Shown: piece by piece, positions 9,360 to 18,700 of the stretch
Numbering within the stretch: position 1 is the first letter of the stretch
How the letters are laid out: every line of letters starts with the position of its first letter
From: Nitzschia sp. DOCU1
Lineage: Eukaryota; Bacillariophyta; Bacillariophyceae; Bacillariales; Bacillariaceae
DNA: 64,000 nucleotides
Assembly: GCA_951394045.1 (NCBI GenBank)
Contig: OX595985.1
Coordinates: 2,666,001 to 2,730,000 of the forward strand
Reading direction: 5' to 3'
Position numbers and translations under genes: made by a program
The notes under the pieces: model-generated
Database searches by the model: none
The model's input: only the letters and a program-made list of their open reading frames with translations
What the model was told of the DNA's origin: nothing

Positions 9360-10749
9360 ATCCAATAACAAGTAATGGTCCAACCTTAGTATACCATTTC
9401 CACAGGTTGCTATCCACTTTTTAGCAATCTATTAGTAGAATTCACTAAGCTAGCTACCAAATAGCACGTTTTTGCTCGTTTCTACGAGCTTTCCCGCCTA
9501 TCCACACATTTTTGACAACTACCTGACACCCAAGGGTCAAATCCAATAACGAGTAATGGTCCAACCTTAGTATACCATTTCAACAGGTTGCTATCCACTT
9601 TTTAGCAATCTATTAGTAGAATTCACTAAGCTAGCTACCAAATAGCACGTTTTTGCTCGTTTCTACGAGCTTTTCCACCTATCCACACATTTTTGACAAC
9701 TACCTGACACCCAAGGGTCAAATCCAATAACGAGTAATGGTCCAACCTTAGTATACCATTTCAACAGGTTGCTATCCACTTTTTAGCAATCTATTAGTAG
9801 AATTCACTAAGCTAGCTACCAAATAGCACGTTTTTGCTCGTTTCTACGAGCTTTTCCGCCTATCCACACATTTTTGACAACTACCTGACACCCAAGGGTC
9901 AAATCCAATAACGAGTAATGGTCCAACCTTAGTATACCATTTCCACAGGTTGCTATCCACTTTTTAGCAATCTATTAGTAGAATTCACTAAGCTAGCTAC
10001 CAAATAGCACGTTTTTGCTCGTTTCTACGAGCTTTTCCGCCTATCCACACATTTTTGACAACTACCTGACACCCAAGGGTCAAATCCAATAACGAGTAAT
10101 GGTCCAACCTTAGTATACCATTTCAACAGGTTGCTATCCACTTTTTAGCAATCTATTAGTAGAATTCACTAAGCTAGCTACCAAATAGCACGTTTTTGCT
10201 CGTTTCTACGAGCTTTTCCGCCTATCCACACATTTTTGACAACTACCTGACACCCAAGGGTCAAATCCAATAACGAGTAATGGTCCAACCTTAGTATACC
10301 ATTTCAACAGGTTGCTATCCACTTTTTAGCAATCTATTAGTAGAATTCACTAAGCTAGCTACCAAATAGCACGTTTTTGCTCGTTTCTACGAGCTTTTCC
10401 GCCTATCCACACATTTTTGACAACTACCTGACACCCAAGGGTCAAATCCAATAACGAGTAATGGTCCAACCTTAGTATACCATTTCAACAGGTTGCTATC
10501 CACTTTTTAGCAATCTATTAGTAGAATTCACTAAGCTAGCTACCAAATAGCACGTTTTTGCTCGTTTCTACGAGCTTTTCCGCCTATCCACACATTTTTG
10601 ACAACTACCTGACACCCAAGGGTCAAATCCAATAACGAGTAATGGTCCAACCTTAGTATACCATTTCCACAGGTTGCTATCCACTTTTTAGCAATCTATT
10701 AGTAGAATTCACTAAGCTAGCTACCAAATAGCACGTTTTTGCTCGTTTC
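9360..10749. repeat. 181-bp satellite array, about 7.7 units
   Basis: The word AGTAATGGTCC starts at 9371, 9552, 9733, 9914, 10095, 10276, 10457 and 10638, an exact 181-bp period. Units are nearly identical; a CCACAGG/CAACAGG alternation and GCTTTCCCGCC/GCTTTTCCACC/GCTTTTCCGCC variants are the main differences seen. Each unit holds a small hairpin, GCTCG-TTTCTA-CGAGC, and the partly palindromic AAGCTAGCTA. The last unit stops abruptly after GCTCGTTTCT at 10749. The array separates the recombinase gene from the convergent minus-strand ORF pair. The unit length is nucleosome-sized. It has no coding frame. Possible roles include a binding array, spacer or replication-related sequence; none can be chosen from sequence. 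Confidence 0.95.
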
Positions 10750-10920
10750 TGAGTTGACCAAATGGATTAGTCTTAACGCAAGCTACCCCGTTGGTCAAAG
10801 GCCACCTACCAGTTCGACTGCTAGGATCGCAATTTCTGATTGGACCAAATGGATTCGTCTTAACGCACGCTACCCCGTTGGTCAAAGGCCACCTACCAGT
10901 TCGACTGCTAGGATCACCAT
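10750..10920. repeat. Two 87-bp repeats carrying the element-wide GGCCACCTACCAGTT motif
   Basis: Two near-identical units, with the motif at 10800 and 10887. GGCCACCTACCAGTT is the reverse complement of AACTGGTAGGTGGCC found in three other intergenic regions of the element. Upstream in the first unit TTGACCAA and TTGGTCAA form an 8-bp inverted repeat. The pair lies between the satellite and the 3' ends of the convergent genes. Confidence 0.8.
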
Positions 10921-11013
10921 CCATTGTAAATCCAAACAACTACATGGCTAGTAGGATTAACTAAACGGCTAGTAGGACTAACACATATACTAAAACCATT
11001 ACTGTTTGGAATC

Positions 11014-12516
11014 CTATACCGGCACAGGCTCCCACTCGGTTGATCCAAAATACTTTACCATGGGTACACCCTCGTTGGAAAGTCTGAACAATGACTGTCC
11101 TATGAAATACCGGTCAAACTTCTGGCAAAGACGACCATCCCTTGACTCGCAAAGGATATTCTCGACCTCATCCAGGTGAATGGGCCTAGTACCCACCGAA
11201 AGGGATGTTCTTATGTCCTCTAGGACCTGTGTCATATCCTCTTTCCCTATACCCGCCATCAGAAGGTGGTCGTGCCCCCCGCTCCCCTCCAGTGGGACGA
11301 AGACACTGCGCAATTGTTTCCGCGCCTTCACGCCAAGTCCCAAGTGAGCATCAGCTTGCACACACAGCATCAGACGGAAACCGCCCAGTTGACACAATAT
11401 TCTCGCCTTTATATTTTTGTTGGTGTGCAGCAATGTTGTTGTGACATTTTCCATATTCGGTTCCACGATTTGGTTCATGTTTGACGCAAGTAAACGCAGC
11501 TCCTCCACCACAAAGTCCACCAGTTCCTTTTTGGGATTAACGTCTGTCCCAAAAGTTACCGCAAAATCAATAGCCGCCGGTCCGAATCGTGGGGTCGACC
11601 CACCAATCATCCGTGCACAGGGTTTCTTGTCCTCGAACAATATGGTTGCCACGCGGTAGTACTCAAAAATAGGGTAGTTCACATCAAAGTCAGGGTTTCT
11701 CAACATTTGCTGGCAGACCTGGTGAAAATTCACAAAGCTGTTCTGCCACACCAGGACTAACACCAGCTGGTAGAGACCTGAGACTGGCACTCTCAACTTC
11801 GTTTTGAGTTCCAAAATGTCCGACAAAGCTAGGGACATCCAGAATCCACGACCGATTCCTGTCAGCAGGGTGAAGCTTCCGTCGGCGTCCCATGGAGTCA
11901 TAGCCGACAATGAGAAATCGTCCACACAGTACCACCGTGGGATGTTTTTTCCTTGGTACCCGCCTTGGTGTGCCTCCACCCAACGCACGTAAGCCTGGTC
12001 CAGACTGTTGAGGTAAGTGCTAGCGGCCAGCATGACCTTGTTCACAGCCGATGCCTTGGCTCCGTAGTAATCGCCAATGTTGCGGCGATAGCCCGTGATC
12101 AACTTCAGAGACCAAAGCGAGCCGGTCGCATCCACCAGATTGATCACTTTGACGACAACCCGGTCGTACGAGGGCCTGTGATCGTTGAATTGATCACGGT
12201 GTTCCTCACCCCCCTCTCCAGCAGATAAATTCAACAACTGTAAGGTGACGAACTCCACGTCGGACTTGCCAGAATAAAAATAGTCGGCGAGATGCGACGC
12301 ATAATCCTGATAGCGGCGGTGGTTGATTGTAACCGGTAGCTTGAGACAGTCCGACATTTCTCTCCCCATTGGACACAGTCCATCCAACAGTTGCCCGATG
12401 ACTTTTCTCACCAAGTGGTCTTCAGGTTCAGTGTCGGAGAATACCTCGGTGCCGCAAAGCGTCCTTGGCCGAAAGCTCCCATCCGGTAGGGCGTCGTACG
12501 CCTGTCCTCCATTCAT
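11014..12516 (-). CDS. Element ORF C, unknown 500-aa protein (possible 2OG-Fe(II) oxygenase-like segment)
   Basis: The reading frame extends upstream to 12588 only through a TTG; the first ATG is at 12516 and overlaps the stop codon of the preceding ORF as TAATG, so coupled translation is likely. I do not recognise the family with confidence. Residues around 95-150 read LLNLSAGEGGEEHRDQFND followed by alternating hydrophobic strands (VVVKVINLVD, LWSLKLITGYR). This recalls the G-x-x-x-x-H-x-D strand of 2-oxoglutarate/Fe(II) oxygenases, but I cannot place the distal His and Arg with certainty. The remainder is mixed helix and strand with no membrane segment. It is convergent with the recombinase gene and follows ORF B in the same direction. 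The alternative is that it is the C-terminal half of one long ORF B-C protein made by a frameshift. Confidence 0.6.
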   Translation of the reverse strand: MNGGQAYDALPDGSFRPRTLCGTEVFSDTEPEDHLVRKVIGQLLDGLCPMGREMSDCLKLPVTINHRRYQDYASHLADYFYSGKSDVEFVTLQLLNLSAGEGGEEHRDQFNDHRPSYDRVVVKVINLVDATGSLWSLKLITGYRRNIGDYYGAKASAVNKVMLAASTYLNSLDQAYVRWVEAHQGGYQGKNIPRWYCVDDFSLSAMTPWDADGSFTLLTGIGRGFWMSLALSDILELKTKLRVPVSGLYQLVLVLVWQNSFVNFHQVCQQMLRNPDFDVNYPIFEYYRVATILFEDKKPCARMIGGSTPRFGPAAIDFAVTFGTDVNPKKELVDFVVEELRLLASNMNQIVEPNMENVTTTLLHTNKNIKARILCQLGGFRLMLCVQADAHLGLGVKARKQLRSVFVPLEGSGGHDHLLMAGIGKEDMTQVLEDIRTSLSVGTRPIHLDEVENILCESRDGRLCQKFDRYFIGQSLFRLSNEGVPMVKYFGSTEWEPVPV

Positions 12517-14780
12517 TACGTCGATGCGCCGGCCTCCAGATCTTTTCTCCTGTCGACCACCTTTTTTTTCAGGAAATTGAAAAGACAATCAAGCCCCTTG
12601 TACTGGCTGCCCTCTTCCGGGAAGTGTCGTTTAAATATACTACTTTCCGGGCGTGCCACGTAAAATTCATTGCCCACCATTGCACGGGAGCATTGGTCGC
12701 CAACAACAATAAGAGGCGCGTCCGAACGTTCGAAGTGTTCGGGAGGACAGTCACCCATGTTTTGATATTGGTGGTTGTATTCGCCCAGTTTGCGTGCAAA
12801 ATACACCTCCACCGGAGCGTGGTACAGCATAATAATGTCTTCGGTCCGCCTTACCACCAGGCGGTGATGAAGTTTCCTGGTTTCCTCCAATGTTGCAACG
12901 CGAAGGGGTTTACTGTCTTCAAGTGACGGGTCCCCTTGGCAGCTCGGACTTGCAGTCGGGCTCTGGGTGACGGCCCTGGGAGTGGGTCGGTGAGCCACTG
13001 ACACTGCCTTGGTGAGGGCACGGCGGTCCTTATCAAAAAGTGATGGGGCTGCTTGGAGGCTTGCAAGAACAGCGGTGGGCACGGGCAGTTGCCGTCGACT
13101 ACGCTCTCCAATCTTGATTTCCACCTCGGTGCTTTGCTTGCGGTAGGACGTAAGACGATTGATAGTCATGGATGACTCTCTCCTCTTATCTAGCTCCATT
13201 GTCACGGCCAGCCTGACCAACGTTCTCTGAGCTGGCCATTGACGTTCGTCCATTTTGGAGCATGCACGAAGGAAATGTGTCTTCAACTGAACATTCAAGT
13301 CTTGCTTGTATTCGAAGAAAGATTGCGATTTAGACCGCGCAGAGACCTTTTGGCGGATTGTCGCGGGGTCGTCGAGGAGCTCCCTCATCATGGTCTTATT
13401 CTCGATGATTACATCGTGGGTCGGACACATCATCAGGAGGTCTTGACAGGACTCAAGGACCATACGCTTGGTGGAACAATCCAAAAAAATCAGGGTAAAT
13501 AGCTTCTTCATCACATCCTCGTCCTCAAATATCTCAGTACGAAGAACTGGCTCAAAACAACACTGCATCGTCCTCCAGGCTAGCTGGAGAATTTTTTGAC
13601 GTTCAACCAGATTCCTCCAAGAAGACAGCTCTGTGAAAAGTTTAGAAACAAGGCGGTCCTTCTCCGAATGTCTGTTGGGACCGGTAATTTTTTTTTTTTT
13701 GGGCAAAGGACCAAGCGTACTGCTATCGGTCACGTCGTCGGTGGCCATGCTGTAGGTTCCTCCTTCGCCTTGGCTCCAGCTGGTGTCGTCGAAATCCTCC
13801 TCCTCGTAGTCGCCCTTTGAGTCTTCGTCGTCGTAGTCGTCTGTGGATTCTTCCTCATCGTCATCGGATTCCGAATCATTCGCCTCATTCTGGATGGTTG
13901 TAGTATTACCAGGCCCACCTGCCAATCTAGATACGTGCGAGTTAGCAGGTTTGCCGCCGGCCGTAGCATCCTTGGCACCGATACCCATTTGGTCCGGCAC
14001 GGTTGTAGTGTAAACAGATAATGTTGCGGCGGCTCCGCCTCCTTTGCTGTGTAACACGGATTTGGTCTCTCCCAAATCGGTGGAGGGCGGCGGGAAAAGT
14101 TCATCACTTTGGAGCACTTTGTAGAGCGACTCCATCATGGTCGCCGCTCGATAATACATCTGCGCCTTGTCGCCGCCAATCAACTTCAGGCAGTTGTGGA
14201 TGCGGACGTAGGACACATGTACGTGACCTTGCGCCACCTTAGCCTGCCAGCCACGTAAACGCAGGAAGGTGGCTAACGACATTTTGAGTTCGTTAGAAAA
14301 TACCGTGCAGGCGTAAATGCTATCACGGAAAAAAGATTTCTTGCGCTTCTTCGAAAATAGAATAAGACCGAGAGCAACCATGCCCTGTGAGGGCAAATAA
14401 GGACTTTGTGTCCGATTCATCTCCTTTCGCTTTTTTGTCTCGACGACCTTGGAAACGGCCTGGGTGAGGTTGACATCGTTGACATCACCGCCGTTGGAGA
14501 ATGCAACAACATCGTTTCCCAGCGCTGCGGTGAGTAGGTCCATTTCCTCATCCAAAAATAAATTCCTGATCGTCTGACCAGCGACGGTGGGTTGCATCGG
14601 TCCCGTGGTAAAATGGGGGTCAGGGCGCACAACGGCGTCAAAATTAACCAAGTCGCTTGTCGGCCAATCGATGGTGCCTACCGCCCTACCGAGAACTGTA
14701 TCTGCCATCAAACTATCATCATCTATCAGGGAGACTGATTTGTATTGTTCTTTGAGACGTCGTCTGAGTGTAACTACCAT
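12516..14780 (-). CDS. Element ORF B, unknown 754-aa acidic-linker protein
   Basis: The first ATG in frame is at 14780 (MVVTLRRRLKEQYKS). No family is recognised. An N-terminal globular part (about 1-260) includes helices such as FLRLRGWQAKVAQGHVHVSYVRIHNCLKL. A long acidic low-complexity linker (SDDDEEESTDDYDDEDSKGDYEEEDF) is followed by a Lys run encoded by an unusual homopolymer of 13 A (plus strand T13 at 13688-13700). The C-terminal half is mixed. The frame ends LFNFLKKKVVDRRKDLEAGAST with an A8 run just before the stop, where a -1 shift would enter the ORF C frame. It is divergent from the Ulp1-like gene, with a repeat-containing region between them. Acidic and basic blocks suggest a nuclear chromatin- or DNA-associated protein, but that is only inference. 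Confidence 0.62.
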   Translation of the reverse strand: MVVTLRRRLKEQYKSVSLIDDDSLMADTVLGRAVGTIDWPTSDLVNFDAVVRPDPHFTTGPMQPTVAGQTIRNLFLDEEMDLLTAALGNDVVAFSNGGDVNDVNLTQAVSKVVETKKRKEMNRTQSPYLPSQGMVALGLILFSKKRKKSFFRDSIYACTVFSNELKMSLATFLRLRGWQAKVAQGHVHVSYVRIHNCLKLIGGDKAQMYYRAATMMESLYKVLQSDELFPPPSTDLGETKSVLHSKGGGAAATLSVYTTTVPDQMGIGAKDATAGGKPANSHVSRLAGGPGNTTTIQNEANDSESDDDEEESTDDYDDEDSKGDYEEEDFDDTSWSQGEGGTYSMATDDVTDSSTLGPLPKKKKITGPNRHSEKDRLVSKLFTELSSWRNLVERQKILQLAWRTMQCCFEPVLRTEIFEDEDVMKKLFTLIFLDCSTKRMVLESCQDLLMMCPTHDVIIENKTMMRELLDDPATIRQKVSARSKSQSFFEYKQDLNVQLKTHFLRACSKMDERQWPAQRTLVRLAVTMELDKRRESSMTINRLTSYRKQSTEVEIKIGERSRRQLPVPTAVLASLQAAPSLFDKDRRALTKAVSVAHRPTPRAVTQSPTASPSCQGDPSLEDSKPLRVATLEETRKLHHRLVVRRTEDIIMLYHAPVEVYFARKLGEYNHQYQNMGDCPPEHFERSDAPLIVVGDQCSRAMVGNEFYVARPESSIFKRHFPEEGSQYKGLDCLFNFLKKKVVDRRKDLEAGAST
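12562..12569 (-). promoter_or_regulatory. A8 slippery run with TAATG stop/start overlap downstream
   Basis: On the minus strand CTG AAA AAA AAG (ORF B frame) can slip -1 to GAA AAA AAA GGT (ORF C frame). ORF C is open through this region but has no ATG until 12516, where ORF B's TAA overlaps ORF C's ATG as TAATG. Three readings are possible: programmed -1 frameshifting, stop-restart reinitiation, or a simple one-base homopolymer error or mutation splitting one gene. Confidence 0.45.
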
Positions 14781-15289
14781 CGTATTCGCCTGTAGCTGAA
14801 AACGGTGTGTGCGGAAATTATCGCGCAAATGCGAGACGTAGTGAAAAACAAAAATCTGGGATTTCGGTTTTTCACCATTATTCGCCCTACGCTAAGTTAC
14901 GCGTAGAGATTTGTACCAAGTTCAATTGACTGATTCTGAGAATTATGACAGGCAAGTGGACACCGCCGTGCTCTTGCGCGCGTCCGCCCGTGGGGTGGTT
15001 TGCTAAGTAGCCGGTGCTGTTTGGCAGTTGAATGACGAATAAGACTCACCTGGCCATCGAAATATTGTGCACTATCCAGTTTATATTCTAAATTTGTCGA
15101 ACGTGCTCTTATGTACATAAGGAAGTTAGTATTTTGAACGTTGGGAGAATGTGTGCACTCCCCCTGTGGAAAGGTTATATGCCCTTGTTTCTATGTATCG
15201 GTACGAGCACGTGCCGACCCAATTTATGTTTAATAAGCCCTTATGTCTGTCGGAATTCCGGTCTCGAGATTCAACCCGGTCGGTCGGTC
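14781..15289. other. Divergent promoter region between ORF B and the Ulp1-like gene, left part
   Basis: About 500 bp with no convincing ORF. It should hold the promoter of ORF B (minus strand). The right-hand part of the same gap is occupied by the 162-bp repeats. Confidence 0.4.
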
Positions 15290-15662
15290 CTAGGGCCAGC
15301 AACCAGTTTGAAAATGTAACTGGTAGGTGGCCCTGGAGTGGGTGGGCAAACGGTCATTCAGTCATCCGTCACGGTTCGACTGGTACCTGGCCCTGCCTCT
15401 TGTTGGCCATCCGTACTCCCGTCATACGGTCGCACGGATAACCACGGTCCTAGTAGGGCCAGCAACCAGTTTGAAATTGTAACTGGTAGGTGGCCCTAGA
15501 TTGGGTTGACAAACCGTCATTCAGTCATCCGTCACCGTTCAACTGGTACCTGGCCCTGCCTCTTGTTGGCCGTCCGTACTCCCGTCACACGGTCCACGGA
15601 TAATCACGTCCTAGTAGGGCCAGCAACCAGTCTGATGTTGGAACTGGTAGGTGGCCCTGAAT
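15290..15662. repeat. About 162-bp tandem repeats with palindromic motif AGGGCCAGCAACCAGTT...AACTGGTAGGTGGCCCT
   Basis: Units begin at 15292, 15455 and 15616 (spacing 163 and 161 bp). Each contains an imperfect inverted repeat with 17-bp arms and an 8-10-bp loop, two mismatches per arm pair. Two of the units also carry a variant half-site AACTGGTACCTGGCCCT (about 15378 and 15541). The right arm is the motif shared with the other intergenic regions of the element. The block lies upstream of the Ulp1-like gene and ends about 105 bp before its ATG, so it may act in transcription, recombinase binding or replication. Confidence 0.85.
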
Positions 15663-15766
15663 TGGAAAGCCACGTGTGCTGCTGATGTCCTTGGTGGTTT
15701 GACAATGCCATCTTCCAGTTGTCTGCTTAGGTCAATTGACATTAGAGCCCACAAATAACATCCAGG

Positions 15767-18700
15767 ATGCAAGAAGCCAGTCACTGGATAAACAAATATG
15801 AGTTGGTAGAACCACTCAAAAGAAAAGATTTGCCCAAACGGCAGCCCAATGATTGGGTAAGGCCCGGGGATGTTGATTGGTCGCGTGTTCTAATGTCGTT
15901 TGAGCGAAGGGACAGTTGGCTTGTTGAATCCGTCATTGTAACCATACTCGAGGGGATGCTGCCCAAGGGAACGTTGCTACTACCTCATTATATAGCCGAG
16001 CTTTTTCAAGGGCAAGAGGGGAATCTTGGTCCTGAGAATGGACGTTGGCAGCGATTCTTGGCCAATACCAGAGAAAAATTCCAATCGCAGCAACCCAATT
16101 TTGAACGGAGACAAATGGTGCGAGTTGTTGCCGCAGTCAACCTGCGAGAAAATCACTGGATTGGGTGCGAGATGGACCCATTCAAAAGGAGGATTTGGGT
16201 TTATGATTCTATGATCCCCACTGTTTTGGCAGGTAGGGTATATCTATTTGATCCCATGCAGAAAACCCACGAAAAATTGCCTGTCACGTACAAAAAGTTT
16301 CATGTGATGTCGCAGTTTGTGGACTGCTTGTACAACCACCGCTCTGCCCCTTGGCAAATGGTATTTCCAAAGAAAGAGGAGGTGCCCCAACAAGTGAACT
16401 CCTGGGATTGTGGCGTTTATGCCATCATGATTCTGATGGAAGTTGCAAGGTCACAACCCATTGGCTGGATTACACCGACCGACGTGGGGAATGCGCGTCA
16501 GTACTTTTTGAAACTGATCATTGCATTGGGTAAGAAAAAACATTGTCGGTTCGATGAAGAAAAGTTGGACATTGACGAGCGGGCTATGTTGGACGTCTAC
16601 AAGGTCCATTTTGTGCAGCGTGCGGGTGCTGGAATTGGTGAGGGGGAGACAAAAAAAGGAGCTGCAGGGCGTAGGTCGGGCTATCGACTACGAATCAGGA
16701 AGGAAACAATCGCGAAGGACAGTACGAAAGAGGAGGTAATATTGATAGCAGAAACTCCACCAGATACTCCGCCAAAGAAGCAAAGAAGGAATGCCCTCGC
16801 TGGTGATGAAGAGAGGGAGGACGATTCAAAAAAACCACCAGCAAAACGACGGTCCGACTACCGACTACGCAGCAAGGAGGCAAGCACCATGGTGTCCACA
16901 CGGAGTGGGGACAAAGCGACTAAGGTCTCCACCAAGGTACCAAAGAAGGGCCCCACCAAGACGGCAAAGCAGAGGGGCAAGCTGACCAAGAAATCAAAGG
17001 CCGCCGCAAAGGAAAACAACGGCGGCAAAGCCCTGGGACGGGACAACGTTCAAGAAATCGAAGCAGAGCTGGAGGATCCATATTTCGACTCCCCGTCCTT
17101 TTCACTGGACTCCTCCATATGCTCATCAGTTCGCGGATCTTTGAATGCTGACACCGACGACCAGGAATGGAACAAAAAGTGCGCAAGGGCGATGCAACCG
17201 TTTGGTGAATTCGGGTTCCAGATTGAGTTGAAGTCACTGCATTTCCCCCCACTGTTAAAACCAGGAGAAAACTGGGACGAGGCACTGCTCAACACTGGCC
17301 TTGGGCTGCTCGCCGCAGTATGCCAGCAAAAAGAGGAAGGCTTTTATATTTACCCCACAGTTCTATCTGGCGCTTACTCCTTCAAAGAGGGTTATGCTGC
17401 CAAGCCAACGGACCTGGGCGGCGCTAAAGTGGTTTTCATCCCTCTCCAGGTAGACGAACCTACCGAGCACTTTTTCCTCCTCAGAGTGGAAAAAGGGCCC
17501 TCCGAATCTGCTTCGGCACAGATGAATGTGACGTTATTCGAGGCCGTCGTTCGGGAAGACGGGGGTGCACCCAAAACCCTGGAGGAACTCGAGGCGGATG
17601 ACCCAGACTTCTTTGTAACTGCTCAAGAGCTAGCAAAGACAGCCACGCGGTGGATTGGTTTGGAAGGAGAAGCCCGGCTGACTGGGTACGAGAACATCGC
17701 TTCCGCCCCGACTGATAGTAACAGTTGCGGTCCGGCCATCTTGCTGAAGCTGAACCAGGAAGTTGGTTGTCCTAATTGGGAGGACTGGCCCTCTGGAGGT
17801 GACGCTAGGTGGACCACAAAGGCAAAAGCGCTTCGGCTTGTCAGCAATGCCCTCCTTCATTTCTGGGACAAGCTAGTGCCAAACGGTGGTGAGGACAGCA
17901 ACAATTGGGCAGTCTGCAAAGAGATCAGTCTGCGCCTCCATAGGTTGACCCCACGATCCTTCATCGGGCTCATCAGCCGACTCAAATGTTCCCCCTGCGT
18001 CTGCGTGGAGAAAGTACAATCCCAGTTTGTCTCGCTAGGTTGCTGCTTCCGCAGAATGCACTCCCAATGCTTTCTTGCGGAATGGACGCAAAGGGGGCAG
18101 GAGAGGGCTGGAACTCGGCCATTGTGCAGTAGCTGCAACGGGCAAATCGAAGAGATCCAGCTCATCAACGAGAATCTTGAGAATGGAATGTCAAAATGGT
18201 ACCCACCGCCACGGGGCCCTTATGAAGAGGATTTCAAGGAGTGGCTGGAGGATTTGCAGAAGAAGCCGATGGTGGAGGACCCAAATCTCCCCATCGAAGA
18301 ATTGCCCCAGGTCGCCCCTCAACTCACTGCCTCCCCTACGAGCAGCAATATTCTGACCTCGCCAGTGGTCACTTCGAAGACGCCAATAGGGTTAAAAGGG
18401 AGCACAGTGCCGGTCCAACAAGAACAGTTGAGTGTCCATGCCGGTGTGGAGGAGGGAGAAGAAGATTCAAAAAAACAATCAGCAGCCAAGGATCAGGGTG
18501 AAGAAGATTCAAAAAAACAATCAGCAGCCAAGGATGGTGGAGACTGCGAAATGGACGTTGACGTGGCCGAGCCAGGGGAAAATCAGCAAGGCAAGCCTTA
18601 CCGGGGCAGAACCATGCAGACACTAGATGTTGGGAGGAAAGACGGGGAAAAATACCTGGTGTGTTGTTTTTGCCACAATTTCTTTGGAAAGATCAATGCC

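Noticed and set aside
12516..12588. N-terminal extension of ORF C to TTG at 12588
   Set aside because: Non-ATG starts are unlikely; the first ATG (12516) overlaps the upstream stop. The same reasoning moved the starts of ORF B, ORF F, the WD40, methyltransferase, thioredoxin-UBX and fucosyltransferase-like genes.
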